This document shows positions 7,814 through 17,041 of a stretch of 64,000 nt of DNA, one piece after another; the first letter of the stretch is position 1, and each line of letters opens with the position of its first letter. The DNA is from Bacteroidota bacterium (GTDB lineage Bacteria > Bacteroidota > Bacteroidia > Bacteroidales > VadinHA17). The stretch covers positions 31,716-95,715 of the forward strand of contig JADKBL010000012.1 of NCBI GenBank assembly GCA_016718875.1, read 5' to 3'. A program made the position numbers and the translations under genes. The notes under the pieces were generated by a model. The model saw only the letters and a list, made by a program, of their open reading frames with translations. It ran no database searches and was not told the DNA's origin.

Positions 7814-9841
7814 ATGAAGTCTGGAAGTTTCTACAGTTCCGACCCCTGGCTGAAGCCATATGCCGGTGTTATAAATTCCCGGATAAACAAATGTGTTTCG
7901 AAAGAGAAAAAGCTTGCCGGCGATGGAACTCTTTGTGATTTTGCTCTTGGTCATTATTTTTATGGCCTTCACAGGACAAAAACCGGATGGGTTTTCAGGG
8001 AATGGGCTCCAAATGCAACAAAAATCTTTCTTACAGGCACATTTAATGACTGGAAGGAGAAGAAGGAATACTCCATGACAAGACTTAACAGTCAGGGAGA
8101 TTGGGAACTGCATTTACCTGATACTGCCCTCAAACATGAAGATCTTTATAAAATGTCTGTCCACTGGGAGGGAGGAAAAGGTGAAAGAATACCCTCATAT
8201 GCCAACCGCGTTATACAGGATGATTCAACAAAAATATTCAGTGCACAAGTCTGGAGCCCCCTTAAAAAGCACAACTGGAAGGTAAAAGATTTTATACCTG
8301 AAAGAACTGCTCTGATGATCTACGAAGCTCACGTTGGGATGTCATCTGAACTAGAGAAAGTTGGCACTTACAGCGAATTCACCAGGAATGTCCTTCCGTT
8401 AATTAAAAAAGCCGGTTACAATACTATTCAGCTGATGGCGATACAGGAACATCCCTTCTATGGATCATTCGGTTACCATGTATCGAATTTCTTCGCTGCA
8501 TCATCAAGATTTGGTACTCCTGAGGAGCTTAAAGAGCTGATAGACAAAGCACACCAGGAGGGTATAGCAGTAATCATGGACCTTGTCCACTCACACTCGG
8601 TCAGAAATGTAATGGAAGGACTGGCTCTTCTTGACGGGTCTCCCGGACAGTTCTTCCATTCAAACGAAAGAAGGGTTCACAAGGCCTGGGATTCATTATG
8701 TTTTGATTATGGGAAGGAAAGCGTGATACATTTTCTCCTTTCCAACTGCAGATACTGGCTCGAGGAATACAAGTTCGACGGATTCAGGTTTGATGGTGTT
8801 ACAAGCATGATTTATTACGACCATGGCCTTGAGAGAAACTTCACAGCCTATAATGAATACTTTGACGGGAACCAGGATGAGGATGCACTCATCTATCTGT
8901 TTCTTGCCAACAGACTTATTCACCAGTTCCGTCCCACTGCAATATCTGTTGCGGAAGAGATGAGCGGCATGCCCGGAGTTGCTGCGGAAAATGACAGAAA
9001 AGGATATGGTTTTGATTTCAGGCTTTCAATGGGAGTACCTGACTTCTGGATCAAACTGGTGAAGGAGACCCCAGATGAGCATTGGGATATGGGCAAGCTT
9101 ATGTATGAACTGACAACACACAGGCCTGAAGAGAAAATAATATCATACTGTGAATCACACGATCAGGCCCTCGTTGGGGATAAAACTCTGATTTTCAGAA
9201 TGCTTGATGCTGAGATGTATACCGGCATGAATAATGATTATCACAGTTTTTCGATGGACAGGGGTATTGCACTGCATAAGATGATAAGGCTTATTACTTT
9301 AAGCACTTCAGCAGGCGGTTATCTTAATTTTATGGGCAATGAGTTCGGGCATCCCGAATGGATAGATTTTCCGAGGGAAGGAAACAACTGGAGCTATAAA
9401 TTTGCCCGTCGTCAGTGGCACCTTGCTGAAGACAAAGATCTCAAGTATCATTACCTCTCACTTTTTGACAGGATGATGATAAAACTCCATCATGATTTCA
9501 GGATCCTCGATAACCATTATATTACAAGGATCTATGAAAATAATTTCGACAAGGTAATTGCTTATATGCGCGGCGACTTCCTGTTTGTATTTAATTTCCA
9601 CCCGGTAAATTCTTTCACCGACTACGGAATACCGGTACAGGGCAAATTCAAAATAGTTCTCGATTCAGATGATGCAGAATTGGGCGGATTCAACAGGATT
9701 GACAAATCAGGTGTCTACCTCTCAATAAAAAAGGCAGACAGGAACATTATCAATGCTCCTATCTACCTGTATCTTTACCTTCCTTCAAGGACAGCCCTTG
9801 TATTCAGAAGGGAAGCAATTAAAAAGGCAACTGACATCTAA
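7814..9841 (+). CDS. glgB: 1,4-alpha-glucan branching enzyme (GH13 with CBM48)
   Basis: This enzyme makes alpha-1,6 branches in glycogen. It is 675 aa and close to the shorter eukaryote-like branching enzymes. The N-terminal CBM48 carries REWAPNATKIFLTGTFNDW. The GH13 barrel has the nucleophile Asp in FDGFRFDGV, the acid/base Glu in SVAEEMSG, and YCESHDQALVGD as the fourth conserved region. The C-terminal beta domain ends in PSRTALVFRRE. The gene is divergent from ribF and convergent with the glycogen synthase-phosphorylase operon, overlapping its last gene by 4 bases. Confidence 0.95.
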   Translation: MKSGSFYSSDPWLKPYAGVINSRINKCVSKEKKLAGDGTLCDFALGHYFYGLHRTKTGWVFREWAPNATKIFLTGTFNDWKEKKEYSMTRLNSQGDWELHLPDTALKHEDLYKMSVHWEGGKGERIPSYANRVIQDDSTKIFSAQVWSPLKKHNWKVKDFIPERTALMIYEAHVGMSSELEKVGTYSEFTRNVLPLIKKAGYNTIQLMAIQEHPFYGSFGYHVSNFFAASSRFGTPEELKELIDKAHQEGIAVIMDLVHSHSVRNVMEGLALLDGSPGQFFHSNERRVHKAWDSLCFDYGKESVIHFLLSNCRYWLEEYKFDGFRFDGVTSMIYYDHGLERNFTAYNEYFDGNQDEDALIYLFLANRLIHQFRPTAISVAEEMSGMPGVAAENDRKGYGFDFRLSMGVPDFWIKLVKETPDEHWDMGKLMYELTTHRPEEKIISYCESHDQALVGDKTLIFRMLDAEMYTGMNNDYHSFSMDRGIALHKMIRLITLSTSAGGYLNFMGNEFGHPEWIDFPREGNNWSYKFARRQWHLAEDKDLKYHYLSLFDRMMIKLHHDFRILDNHYITRIYENNFDKVIAYMRGDFLFVFNFHPVNSFTDYGIPVQGKFKIVLDSDDAELGGFNRIDKSGVYLSIKKADRNIINAPIYLYLYLPSRTALVFRREAIKKATDI

Positions 9842-12800
9842 TCTATCCAACGCAGCAGGTAAAAATCCTGTCTGTGCGGAAGATCTTCATGTTTCGGGTA
9901 GATCCTTATTCCATAATAAAACGACCCTGCTCTTTCAGGCACAAGTGTTGCCCTGTAAAGACATTTGCCTGACTTGCAGCTCACAAGTTTGAACTCTTCT
10001 CTGTCAACATACTTGTATTCGCCATTTTTACCAAGCCTTGTAATTATGAATTCCACCCCTACATTTTCCTTTGGTATATTCTTAACATGAAGTGCAATCT
10101 CAGCCTTATAATCATGTCCTGATCTGTATATATTCTCTTCTGTTTTCTCAAAACTGTAGTTGATCACTTCAATATTATCCCACTCTTCCCTCATCTTGCT
10201 CTTCCATGCAGCCAGCTCTTTAGCCTTCTCAAAATCGTTAACTTTAAGATATTTATGCCGTTTTGCCAGCTTTGAGTAATATTTTTCGTAATAGTCATCA
10301 ATCATCCGCTTCATTGTGAATTCAGGAGCAATCCTTACCATGGTATTCTTTACACGGCTGACCCATTCAACGGGAACTCCCTGATCATTAAATGAATAGT
10401 ATGCAGGCACAATTTCATATTCAAGCATATTGTAGATCGTCTCGGCATCTACATCATCCTGCAGATCCTGATTTTCGTATGACCTTTTCTCCGGTAAAGC
10501 CCATCCTGCAAAAGCATGGTAACCTTCCACCCACCAGCCATCAAGAACGCTGAAATGGATTGTACCGTTCATTACTGCCTTCTCACCACTGGTGCCTGAA
10601 GCTTCGAGAGGCCTGGTTGGGGTATTGAGCCAGATATCAACTCCTCTCACAAGATGCTTGGCAAGCTCTATGTCATAATTTTCAATGAAAATCACTTTCC
10701 CTTCAAAACGGGGCATCTGTGATATCTCAAAGATTCTCCTTATAAGATCCTGCCCGCCACCATCATGAGGATGAGCTTTCCCGGCATAAATAAACTGAAC
10801 AGGTTTATCCGGATTATTTACTATCCTGTCGAGGCGATCCAGATCACGGAACAGGAGAGCTGCCCTTTTATATGTCGCAAAACGACGGGCAAATCCTATT
10901 GTAAGGGCCTTCTCGTCGAGATGAGTACTGATATTCAGCAGAGTACGGGGACTAACATGTTTTTCCATCATGTCGCTCTGAAGCCTCTTTCTCAGATTTG
11001 CAAAAAGGCTCTTTTTTAGTCCGGTCTTTATATCATAAATCCTCTTATCATCTATCGAATAAAGTTTTTCCCAGTTTCCTCTGTCAACCTGATCAAAATT
11101 CACATCACCGGTAAGCTCCCTGTATATCTCCCTCCATTCGGGTGCAGTCCAGGTGGGGTGATGTACCCCGTTTGTGACATGTCCGATAAAAAGTTCTTCT
11201 TTAAGATATCCGGGCCACAGCTTATTGAACATGCTCCGGCTTACCTTGCCATGAAGCTTGCTCACTCCATTAACTTCCTGCGACATACGGGTTGCCAGGT
11301 ATGACATGTTAAATTTCCTGTCGTTGTCACTTTCGCACTGCCCGAGCCCCATAAGCTCGCTCCATGAAATGTTAAGCCGGCTGTGATAATGGGAAATATA
11401 CTTTCGGAGAAGATCCTCATCAAATGCATCATGCCCTGCAGGTACCGGAGTATGGGTTGTAAATAAAGTTGAAGATCTTACCACTTCCAATGCCTGTACA
11501 AAGGTAAGATGATGGTCACTGATCAGTTTCCTGAGCCGCTCAAGGCTGATAAATGCCGAATGACCTTCATTGCTGTGATAGAGATCAGTCTCTATTCCCA
11601 TTGCTTCAAGAACTCTCATCCCTCCTATTCCGAGAACAAGTTCCTGCTTCAGCCTGTTTTCATTGTCTCCACCATAAAGATGGTGTGTGACATAACGGTC
11701 TTCCGGAATGTTCTCATCACAGTCGGTGTCGAGAAGGATAAGCTTTACCTTACCCACCATGGCAGCCCATACCCTTATCTTCACCATGCGGCCGGGCCAT
11801 GCAAGACTTACACTGAGATGATCACCATTTGCATCTTTTATTGGATGTATAGGAAGACGGCTGAAATCCTCTGAATCATATAAGGCAAGTTGTTCTCCTC
11901 TCGGACCTATCTTTTGCTTGAAATAACCAAACCTGTAAAGGAGCCCCATCCCTGTTATATTCAGATTTGAATCACTGGCTTCCTTAAGGTAATCGCCGGC
12001 AAGTATTCCAAGTCCACCTGAGTAAATCTTAAGGCACTGGTGTATCCCGAATTCCATTGAAAAATATGAGACAGATGGGTCTGTGGTGTTTACCGGTCTG
12101 CTCATATAAGCAGTAAATTTATCTTCTATTGCCTTTAGTTTGGTGAGAAAATTTTCATCATCCTCAAGTACAAGAAGCCTTTTGTAGTCGATTTTTTCAA
12201 GAAGCATTTTGGGATTGTGGCTCAATTCATCCCACAATGAAGGATCAAGACTTCTCATTAAATCTTCCGCATCAGAGTTCCATGACCACCAAAGATTATC
12301 TGCAAGAGTCTTAAGGAACCCAAGTTTCTCGGGAACAGCACTCTGCACATAAATATCCTTCCACACCGGTACCTGGTGAGGTTTCCTTATTGTTAGTCCG
12401 GGAGCCTCAACAAACCTGGCAAATTCGCGGGGTTCTCCGCCACGCCTGTCAGCACTTTTGGTTAATGCAAATTCGTACGCCCTTATATAATGCTCAACAA
12501 GTGTATCCCACATTGCTATACGCGAAATTTCGTGAGCCTTTCTGCGCGCCTCAGCAATTTCATCAGAACTAAGTCCAATGAAGTGGTCCATGAATTTCCG
12601 TAGTTCATGAACAACTTCTTTTTCATTATCATCATTTCTTTCAATGACGCGAATCCCGTTGCCTGGCTCCTTGAAATATGTCTTTACCCAGAGTCCAAAT
12701 CCTGATAATGAAGTTGTCACTGTTGGTATTGAGAACATAAGACTCTCAAGCGGAGTATAGCCCCATGGCTCATAATAAGAAGGGAAGACCGAAAGGTCAA

Positions 12801-14064
12801 AACCTATAAGAAGATCAAAATATGGTATATTAAAAATGCCATCATTGCCATTAAGGTATGAAGGGACAAAGATTACCTTAACCTGCGATTTTTCATCATT
12901 ATCCAGTCCGTTTACAATAAACCTGCTGAGAACAGGGTCACTTGAAGGATAATGGAGGCTGTGACTCAGGTATTTATCCCAGCCTGTTGATTTTGCCCCA
13001 TGGTACAGGATATCAATAATATCCTGTCTGGGTCCTTTATGATATGCCGGCATCAGCAGAAAAGCAACACACTCTTTTTTTAAATTGTCCTTTTTCTTAA
13101 GTTCCCCGAGTGAATCGATGAATATATCTACTCCCTTATTCCTGAATTCATACCGGCCACTGTTGGCAACAAGCAGGCAATCAGGTGATAGAGAATAACC
13201 AAGGATAGCTTCTGCAACCTTTATAAGCCTTTGGCGGGCGTCATCTCTTTTTATATCAAAAGTATCAGGACCGGGGACAAAAGAATCTTCAAAGCCATTT
13301 GGAGTAACTACATCAACCGGTTTGCCAAGAAAATGGCTGCATTCCCTGCCGGTTATTTCACTTACAGCTGTAAAAACATCAGCTTCCGCTGCAGATATCT
13401 TTTCAAGTGATTGTTTAGCAACAACATTAAACTCCCTCGAAATCTGTATTGGATTATATGTTTCCATCTTTCCATAGAGTGGCCGGTTATTTCCGGCTAT
13501 ACACCTTCCAAGTACTGTTGCATGAGTTGTAAATGAAGTGGATATCCAGGGTGCATTCTTTTTCAGGTAAAGGACTCCTGTACCTGTCATCCACTCGTGA
13601 AACTGCGCAACTATAAGATACTGATCAAGATAGAAAGAGGAATAACTTTCAATCACTTTCCCTGCAGCATAACCAAAAAGGGCAGGTTCAATGTAATCCC
13701 ACTGACCGGAAATACTATCAAGTTTGAAAGTCTCCCAGAATCCGGCAAATATCTCATTCTGCTGACCGAAATAGGGTGTAAAATCTATAAGTATTACGAT
13801 GGGTCTGCCGGCAATGTTCCATCTGCCTATTTTAACTTTTAATCCATCAGCCGCTGCTTTTTGCTTCCAGTCAGAAAAAAGTGAATCATCAGGAATAAAT
13901 TCAGGGTTAGTATCGACCTCCCTCCATACATCGGGACCAATAAGAATAAAATTATCACCCAGCTCTTCGATAATATTCAGTGCTTTTGTGGATACTACTG
14001 TATGTATCCCTCCAACTTTGTTACATACCTCCCAACTGGTCTCGAATAGAAATTCAACTTTCAT
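9838..14064 (-). CDS. Glycogen synthase (GT3-like) - alpha-glucan phosphorylase fusion
   Basis: This 1408-aa protein joins two opposing activities. Residues 1 to about 545 look like a eukaryote-type glycogen synthase: FETSWEVCNKVGGIHTVVS at the start, FHEWMTGTGVLYLK, TPNGFEDSFVPG, and FPSYYEPWGYTPLESL near the donor site. From about 575 to 1320 it is a GlgP-type phosphorylase with the short N-terminal DUF3417-like segment (NLWWSWNSDAEDL), YFSMEFGIHQCL, SGGLGILAGDYLKEASD, and the PLP-lysine motif GTSGEKAVMNG followed by VLDGWWVEGY. A beta-rich tail (about 1330-1408) follows. Synthesis and phosphorolysis would be encoded at fixed 1:1 ratio. It is the last gene of an operon with GDE, GT4 and GH57 (27-base spacer upstream). 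Fusions of this type occur in other Bacteroidota, from memory. Confidence 0.9.
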   Translation of the reverse strand: MKVEFLFETSWEVCNKVGGIHTVVSTKALNIIEELGDNFILIGPDVWREVDTNPEFIPDDSLFSDWKQKAAADGLKVKIGRWNIAGRPIVILIDFTPYFGQQNEIFAGFWETFKLDSISGQWDYIEPALFGYAAGKVIESYSSFYLDQYLIVAQFHEWMTGTGVLYLKKNAPWISTSFTTHATVLGRCIAGNNRPLYGKMETYNPIQISREFNVVAKQSLEKISAAEADVFTAVSEITGRECSHFLGKPVDVVTPNGFEDSFVPGPDTFDIKRDDARQRLIKVAEAILGYSLSPDCLLVANSGRYEFRNKGVDIFIDSLGELKKKDNLKKECVAFLLMPAYHKGPRQDIIDILYHGAKSTGWDKYLSHSLHYPSSDPVLSRFIVNGLDNDEKSQVKVIFVPSYLNGNDGIFNIPYFDLLIGFDLSVFPSYYEPWGYTPLESLMFSIPTVTTSLSGFGLWVKTYFKEPGNGIRVIERNDDNEKEVVHELRKFMDHFIGLSSDEIAEARRKAHEISRIAMWDTLVEHYIRAYEFALTKSADRRGGEPREFARFVEAPGLTIRKPHQVPVWKDIYVQSAVPEKLGFLKTLADNLWWSWNSDAEDLMRSLDPSLWDELSHNPKMLLEKIDYKRLLVLEDDENFLTKLKAIEDKFTAYMSRPVNTTDPSVSYFSMEFGIHQCLKIYSGGLGILAGDYLKEASDSNLNITGMGLLYRFGYFKQKIGPRGEQLALYDSEDFSRLPIHPIKDANGDHLSVSLAWPGRMVKIRVWAAMVGKVKLILLDTDCDENIPEDRYVTHHLYGGDNENRLKQELVLGIGGMRVLEAMGIETDLYHSNEGHSAFISLERLRKLISDHHLTFVQALEVVRSSTLFTTHTPVPAGHDAFDEDLLRKYISHYHSRLNISWSELMGLGQCESDNDRKFNMSYLATRMSQEVNGVSKLHGKVSRSMFNKLWPGYLKEELFIGHVTNGVHHPTWTAPEWREIYRELTGDVNFDQVDRGNWEKLYSIDDKRIYDIKTGLKKSLFANLRKRLQSDMMEKHVSPRTLLNISTHLDEKALTIGFARRFATYKRAALLFRDLDRLDRIVNNPDKPVQFIYAGKAHPHDGGGQDLIRRIFEISQMPRFEGKVIFIENYDIELAKHLVRGVDIWLNTPTRPLEASGTSGEKAVMNGTIHFSVLDGWWVEGYHAFAGWALPEKRSYENQDLQDDVDAETIYNMLEYEIVPAYYSFNDQGVPVEWVSRVKNTMVRIAPEFTMKRMIDDYYEKYYSKLAKRHKYLKVNDFEKAKELAAWKSKMREEWDNIEVINYSFEKTEENIYRSGHDYKAEIALHVKNIPKENVGVEFIITRLGKNGEYKYVDREEFKLVSCKSGKCLYRATLVPERAGSFYYGIRIYPKHEDLPHRQDFYLLRWID

Positions 14065-14091
14065 TTTAAGATTTTATTTATTAATCGTACT

Positions 14092-15723
14092 TTACTTTTT
14101 CTTTTTAACGGTTGCTGATGACTTCGCCGTACTTTTCTTTACGGCTGTATTCTTTTTTACTACCGGCTTTTTAGCTGGACTACTCTTCTTTGTATCTGCT
14201 GATTTTCGTGTACTTGCTTTGGCTGTTTTCTTCTTAATCGGTTCTGTAACCACCTCAGCGACATTCTTTTTTGCCGCTTTGGTACTTTTTATTACCGGCT
14301 TTTCCTCTTTCTTTTTTACAGGCTTCTTTACAGGTTTCTCCCACTCAATTATAATATCAGCTTCTTTCAACAGCTTTTTTGAAGCAGGCTTCACAACCGG
14401 CTTAGCCTTTGCAAGTTTTCTCTTCAGTTTTTCAATTTCATCTGCCTGCTTATCGATCAGCATATCCTTTTCAATAACCTGTGTACCAAGTTTGTAGATC
14501 TGATCCTGTTCAGCAGTGTCAGGGAATGTACGGCGGAGCCGAATTTCAAAATCACTGAGAACATTCATATAATTCATAAATGCATCATATGGGCTTTCAT
14601 AGGGATTAAAATATGCATGCACAGCGCCATCGGAGAAAAATTTTGTAGCCATGTAGTAGAAATGATCGCTCGACTGAAGATATTCCCAGTCTTTCTTAAG
14701 CTGATCATCTTCGCACTTATTTACTTTACGTGAAAGACTGTAAAGCTTTTCCATTGCAGCAGCCTGCAGTTCATTACCAAGCCATGCGGTAATATCGCGC
14801 TCTTCATCGGCCCATGAAATTGGGTTTTGAATATTGATTGCTGAAACCGGCTGCAGTTTGTCTGCAACCTCTGATGGGGTCATGAATTTAAAAGGTGTCT
14901 TCTTAAGTATAGCCCCCGGCATATGCTGCAGAAAATCAAAAATCCCTGATTCCTTCCAGTTATGCTCTCCAAAAGTCTCATAATCAAGGAAGATATTTAA
15001 CAGTTCACTCGAAGGTGCGAGTTTATTTATCCAGCCGGCATATTTGTCAGCAGTGAGTGGCCAGGCTATCCAATCCTTGTTCGAAAATCTGAAAGCAATA
15101 TCATCGCTGAGAACAAAATTTCTCAGGAGCACTTTCAATCGCGGATTTATTGCATTGCAATAGAGAAAATTGGGGCTCTTCCAGCCAAGGATATGCTTTG
15201 CGCCCTCTGTAAGCATAGCTTTGTAACCCATATCGGCTACCCATGAACCGATTTCATCTGAATAAATAAGTTCTGTATTCCTGAAAGAAGTAGGTTCAAC
15301 CCCAAGGTATTTTTTAACCATCTCCTTGTGCTGGTTTACCTGAAGTTCAAATTCGCTTCTGCTCTTTAGTGAAACAAGAGAATGTGAATTTGTTTCAGCA
15401 AGGAATTCAACCATTCCGGTTTCGGCGAGCTTACGGAAAGACTCAAGCACTTCCGGTGCGTACAATCTGAATTGATTTATCGCTATGCCGGTAATGCTGA
15501 ATGTTACCTTAAACTTGCCCTTATGCTTTTCAATAAGGTCAAGCAGTATCTTATTGGCAGGGAGATAGCACTTCCCTGCAACTTTGCGCATTATGGATTC
15601 ATTCGAATAATCATCATAATAATAATGATCATTCCCAAGGTCAAAAAACCTGTATCGCTTTAACCGGAATGGCTGATGCACCTGGAAGTAAAAGCAGATT
15701 GCCTTCTTGCCGTTTGAACTCAT
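14092..15723 (-). CDS. GH57 family alpha-glucan hydrolase with basic C-terminal tail
   Basis: This is a cytoplasmic GH57 amylase-type enzyme acting on alpha-glucans. The catalytic domain is residues 1 to about 420: YFQVHQPFRLKRYRFF at the start, FRNTELIYSDEIG with the candidate nucleophile Glu, and FLDYETFGEH with the candidate acid/base Asp. After a short coiled-coil-like stretch (DEIEKLKRKLAKAKP), about 110 residues are almost entirely Lys, Ala, Pro, Ser, Thr and Val, similar in composition to histone H1-like tails. It sits in the operon GDE-GT4-GH57-GlgS/P with spacers of 13 and 27 bases. The three-gene set GDE-GT4-GH57 is a known Bacteroidota arrangement. Confidence 0.9.
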   Translation of the reverse strand: MSSNGKKAICFYFQVHQPFRLKRYRFFDLGNDHYYYDDYSNESIMRKVAGKCYLPANKILLDLIEKHKGKFKVTFSITGIAINQFRLYAPEVLESFRKLAETGMVEFLAETNSHSLVSLKSRSEFELQVNQHKEMVKKYLGVEPTSFRNTELIYSDEIGSWVADMGYKAMLTEGAKHILGWKSPNFLYCNAINPRLKVLLRNFVLSDDIAFRFSNKDWIAWPLTADKYAGWINKLAPSSELLNIFLDYETFGEHNWKESGIFDFLQHMPGAILKKTPFKFMTPSEVADKLQPVSAINIQNPISWADEERDITAWLGNELQAAAMEKLYSLSRKVNKCEDDQLKKDWEYLQSSDHFYYMATKFFSDGAVHAYFNPYESPYDAFMNYMNVLSDFEIRLRRTFPDTAEQDQIYKLGTQVIEKDMLIDKQADEIEKLKRKLAKAKPVVKPASKKLLKEADIIIEWEKPVKKPVKKKEEKPVIKSTKAAKKNVAEVVTEPIKKKTAKASTRKSADTKKSSPAKKPVVKKNTAVKKSTAKSSATVKKKK

Positions 15724-15736
15724 ATCTGAAACCTTA

Positions 15737-17026
15737 TTAATTTCCTATTACCCTGTAATAAATATCTCTTACATGCCTTGCCGAATTATCCCATTTAAGC
15801 CTGATTACCTCCTCCTTGCCGTTCTTAATTATCATCTTTGCCAGTTCTGGATAATTCAGAATGCCATATATTGCATCGGCTATCGCATCAATATCCCAGA
15901 AGTCAGTCTTGACTGCATGAGTAAGAATTTCAGCAACGCCCGACTGCTTACTAATAATTACCGGAACATTTGACTGCATTGCTTCCAGAGGAGAAATACC
16001 GAAAGGCTCTGAAACAGAAGGCATAATATATACATCACTCATTTCCAGCATAGTAAATACATCTGGTCCTTTGAGGAATCCCGTAAAATGAAATCTGTCT
16101 GTAATCTTAAGTGCAGCGGCCCGTCTCATCATCCTTTCCATCATATCACCCGAACCTGCCATAACGAATCTGACATTATCCATTACTTTCAGAACCTTAT
16201 ATGCAGCTTCAATGAAGTATTCCGGTCCCTTCTGCATAGTTATACGACCAAGGAAGGTAACCACCTTCTCATCAAACCCTTTTACAACCATGTTTTCCCC
16301 TGACATTGAGACAGGTTCAACTGCATTATAGACTGTTTCGACCTTATCGGGGTGAATATTGTATTTATGTATAACGATATCTCTTGTCAGATTACTGACA
16401 GTAATTATTTTGGATGCAGCATCCATACCCCGCTTCTCAATATTGTAAACAGCGGGATTAACATTTCCCCCGCTTCTGTCGAAGTCAGTTGCATGAACGT
16501 GAATTACAAGAGGTTTTCCAGAAGCTTCCATTGCAGCAATCCCGGCAGGATAAGCAAGCCAGTCGTGAGCGTGGATTATGTCAAAATCATTTTCAGTAGC
16601 AATAACGGAAGCAACAATTGCATACTTCTGTATTTCATCCATGAGGTTCTGGTCATACCTGCCGGAGAAATCGACCATACCTTTGTCATTGGTATGTACC
16701 ATCAGTTTATAACCTGAAACCTCCGATCGTGTCATTTTCCAGAAATCTTCAGGATCAGTATAGGGAACAATTTTTGATTCGACTTCAATTTTCTCAATTG
16801 GCCTTTTAAATCCCTGGTAATGAACCTGTTTGTAAGCAACAGGGACCTTATTGGCTCCTATCAAACGTACAATAGACTGATCTTCATCACCCCAGGATTT
16901 AGGCACCACAAAAAGAACCTCAAGGTCGCCAAATGTTGCCATACCCTTTGTCAGACCATAGCTGGCAGTACCTAAACCGCCTGATATATGCGGTGGAAAT
17001 TCCCATCCGAACATTAGTACACGCAT
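15737..17026 (-). CDS. GT4-type glycosyltransferase, glycogen-synthase-like
   Basis: This 429-aa GT-B fold retaining glycosyltransferase probably extends alpha-1,4-glucans. It starts MRVLMFGWEFPPHISGGLGT, the Lys/Gly-rich nucleotide-sugar motif of the family. HAHDWLAYPAGIAA follows in the N-terminal domain, and PSVSEPFGISPLEAM is the E-x7-E donor motif in the C-terminal domain. The spacers of 15 bases to the debranching enzyme and 13 to GH57 show a tight operon. The exact acceptor is not fixed by sequence; a sucrose or trehalose synthase cannot be fully excluded, but context strongly favours glycogen. Confidence 0.9.
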   Translation of the reverse strand: MRVLMFGWEFPPHISGGLGTASYGLTKGMATFGDLEVLFVVPKSWGDEDQSIVRLIGANKVPVAYKQVHYQGFKRPIEKIEVESKIVPYTDPEDFWKMTRSEVSGYKLMVHTNDKGMVDFSGRYDQNLMDEIQKYAIVASVIATENDFDIIHAHDWLAYPAGIAAMEASGKPLVIHVHATDFDRSGGNVNPAVYNIEKRGMDAASKIITVSNLTRDIVIHKYNIHPDKVETVYNAVEPVSMSGENMVVKGFDEKVVTFLGRITMQKGPEYFIEAAYKVLKVMDNVRFVMAGSGDMMERMMRRAAALKITDRFHFTGFLKGPDVFTMLEMSDVYIMPSVSEPFGISPLEAMQSNVPVIISKQSGVAEILTHAVKTDFWDIDAIADAIYGILNYPELAKMIIKNGKEEVIRLKWDNSARHVRDIYYRVIGN

Positions 17027-17041
17027 ATCTGACTCTTAATT

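Noticed and set aside
7733..8113. Minus-strand reading frame over the glgB start
   Set aside because: Shadow of glgB; no promoter or homology, and glgB coding signal is clear on the plus strand.
14100..14400. Phe-rich reading frame on the plus strand opposite the GH57 tail
   Set aside because: Complement of the Lys-rich tail codons, so it only mirrors low complexity.
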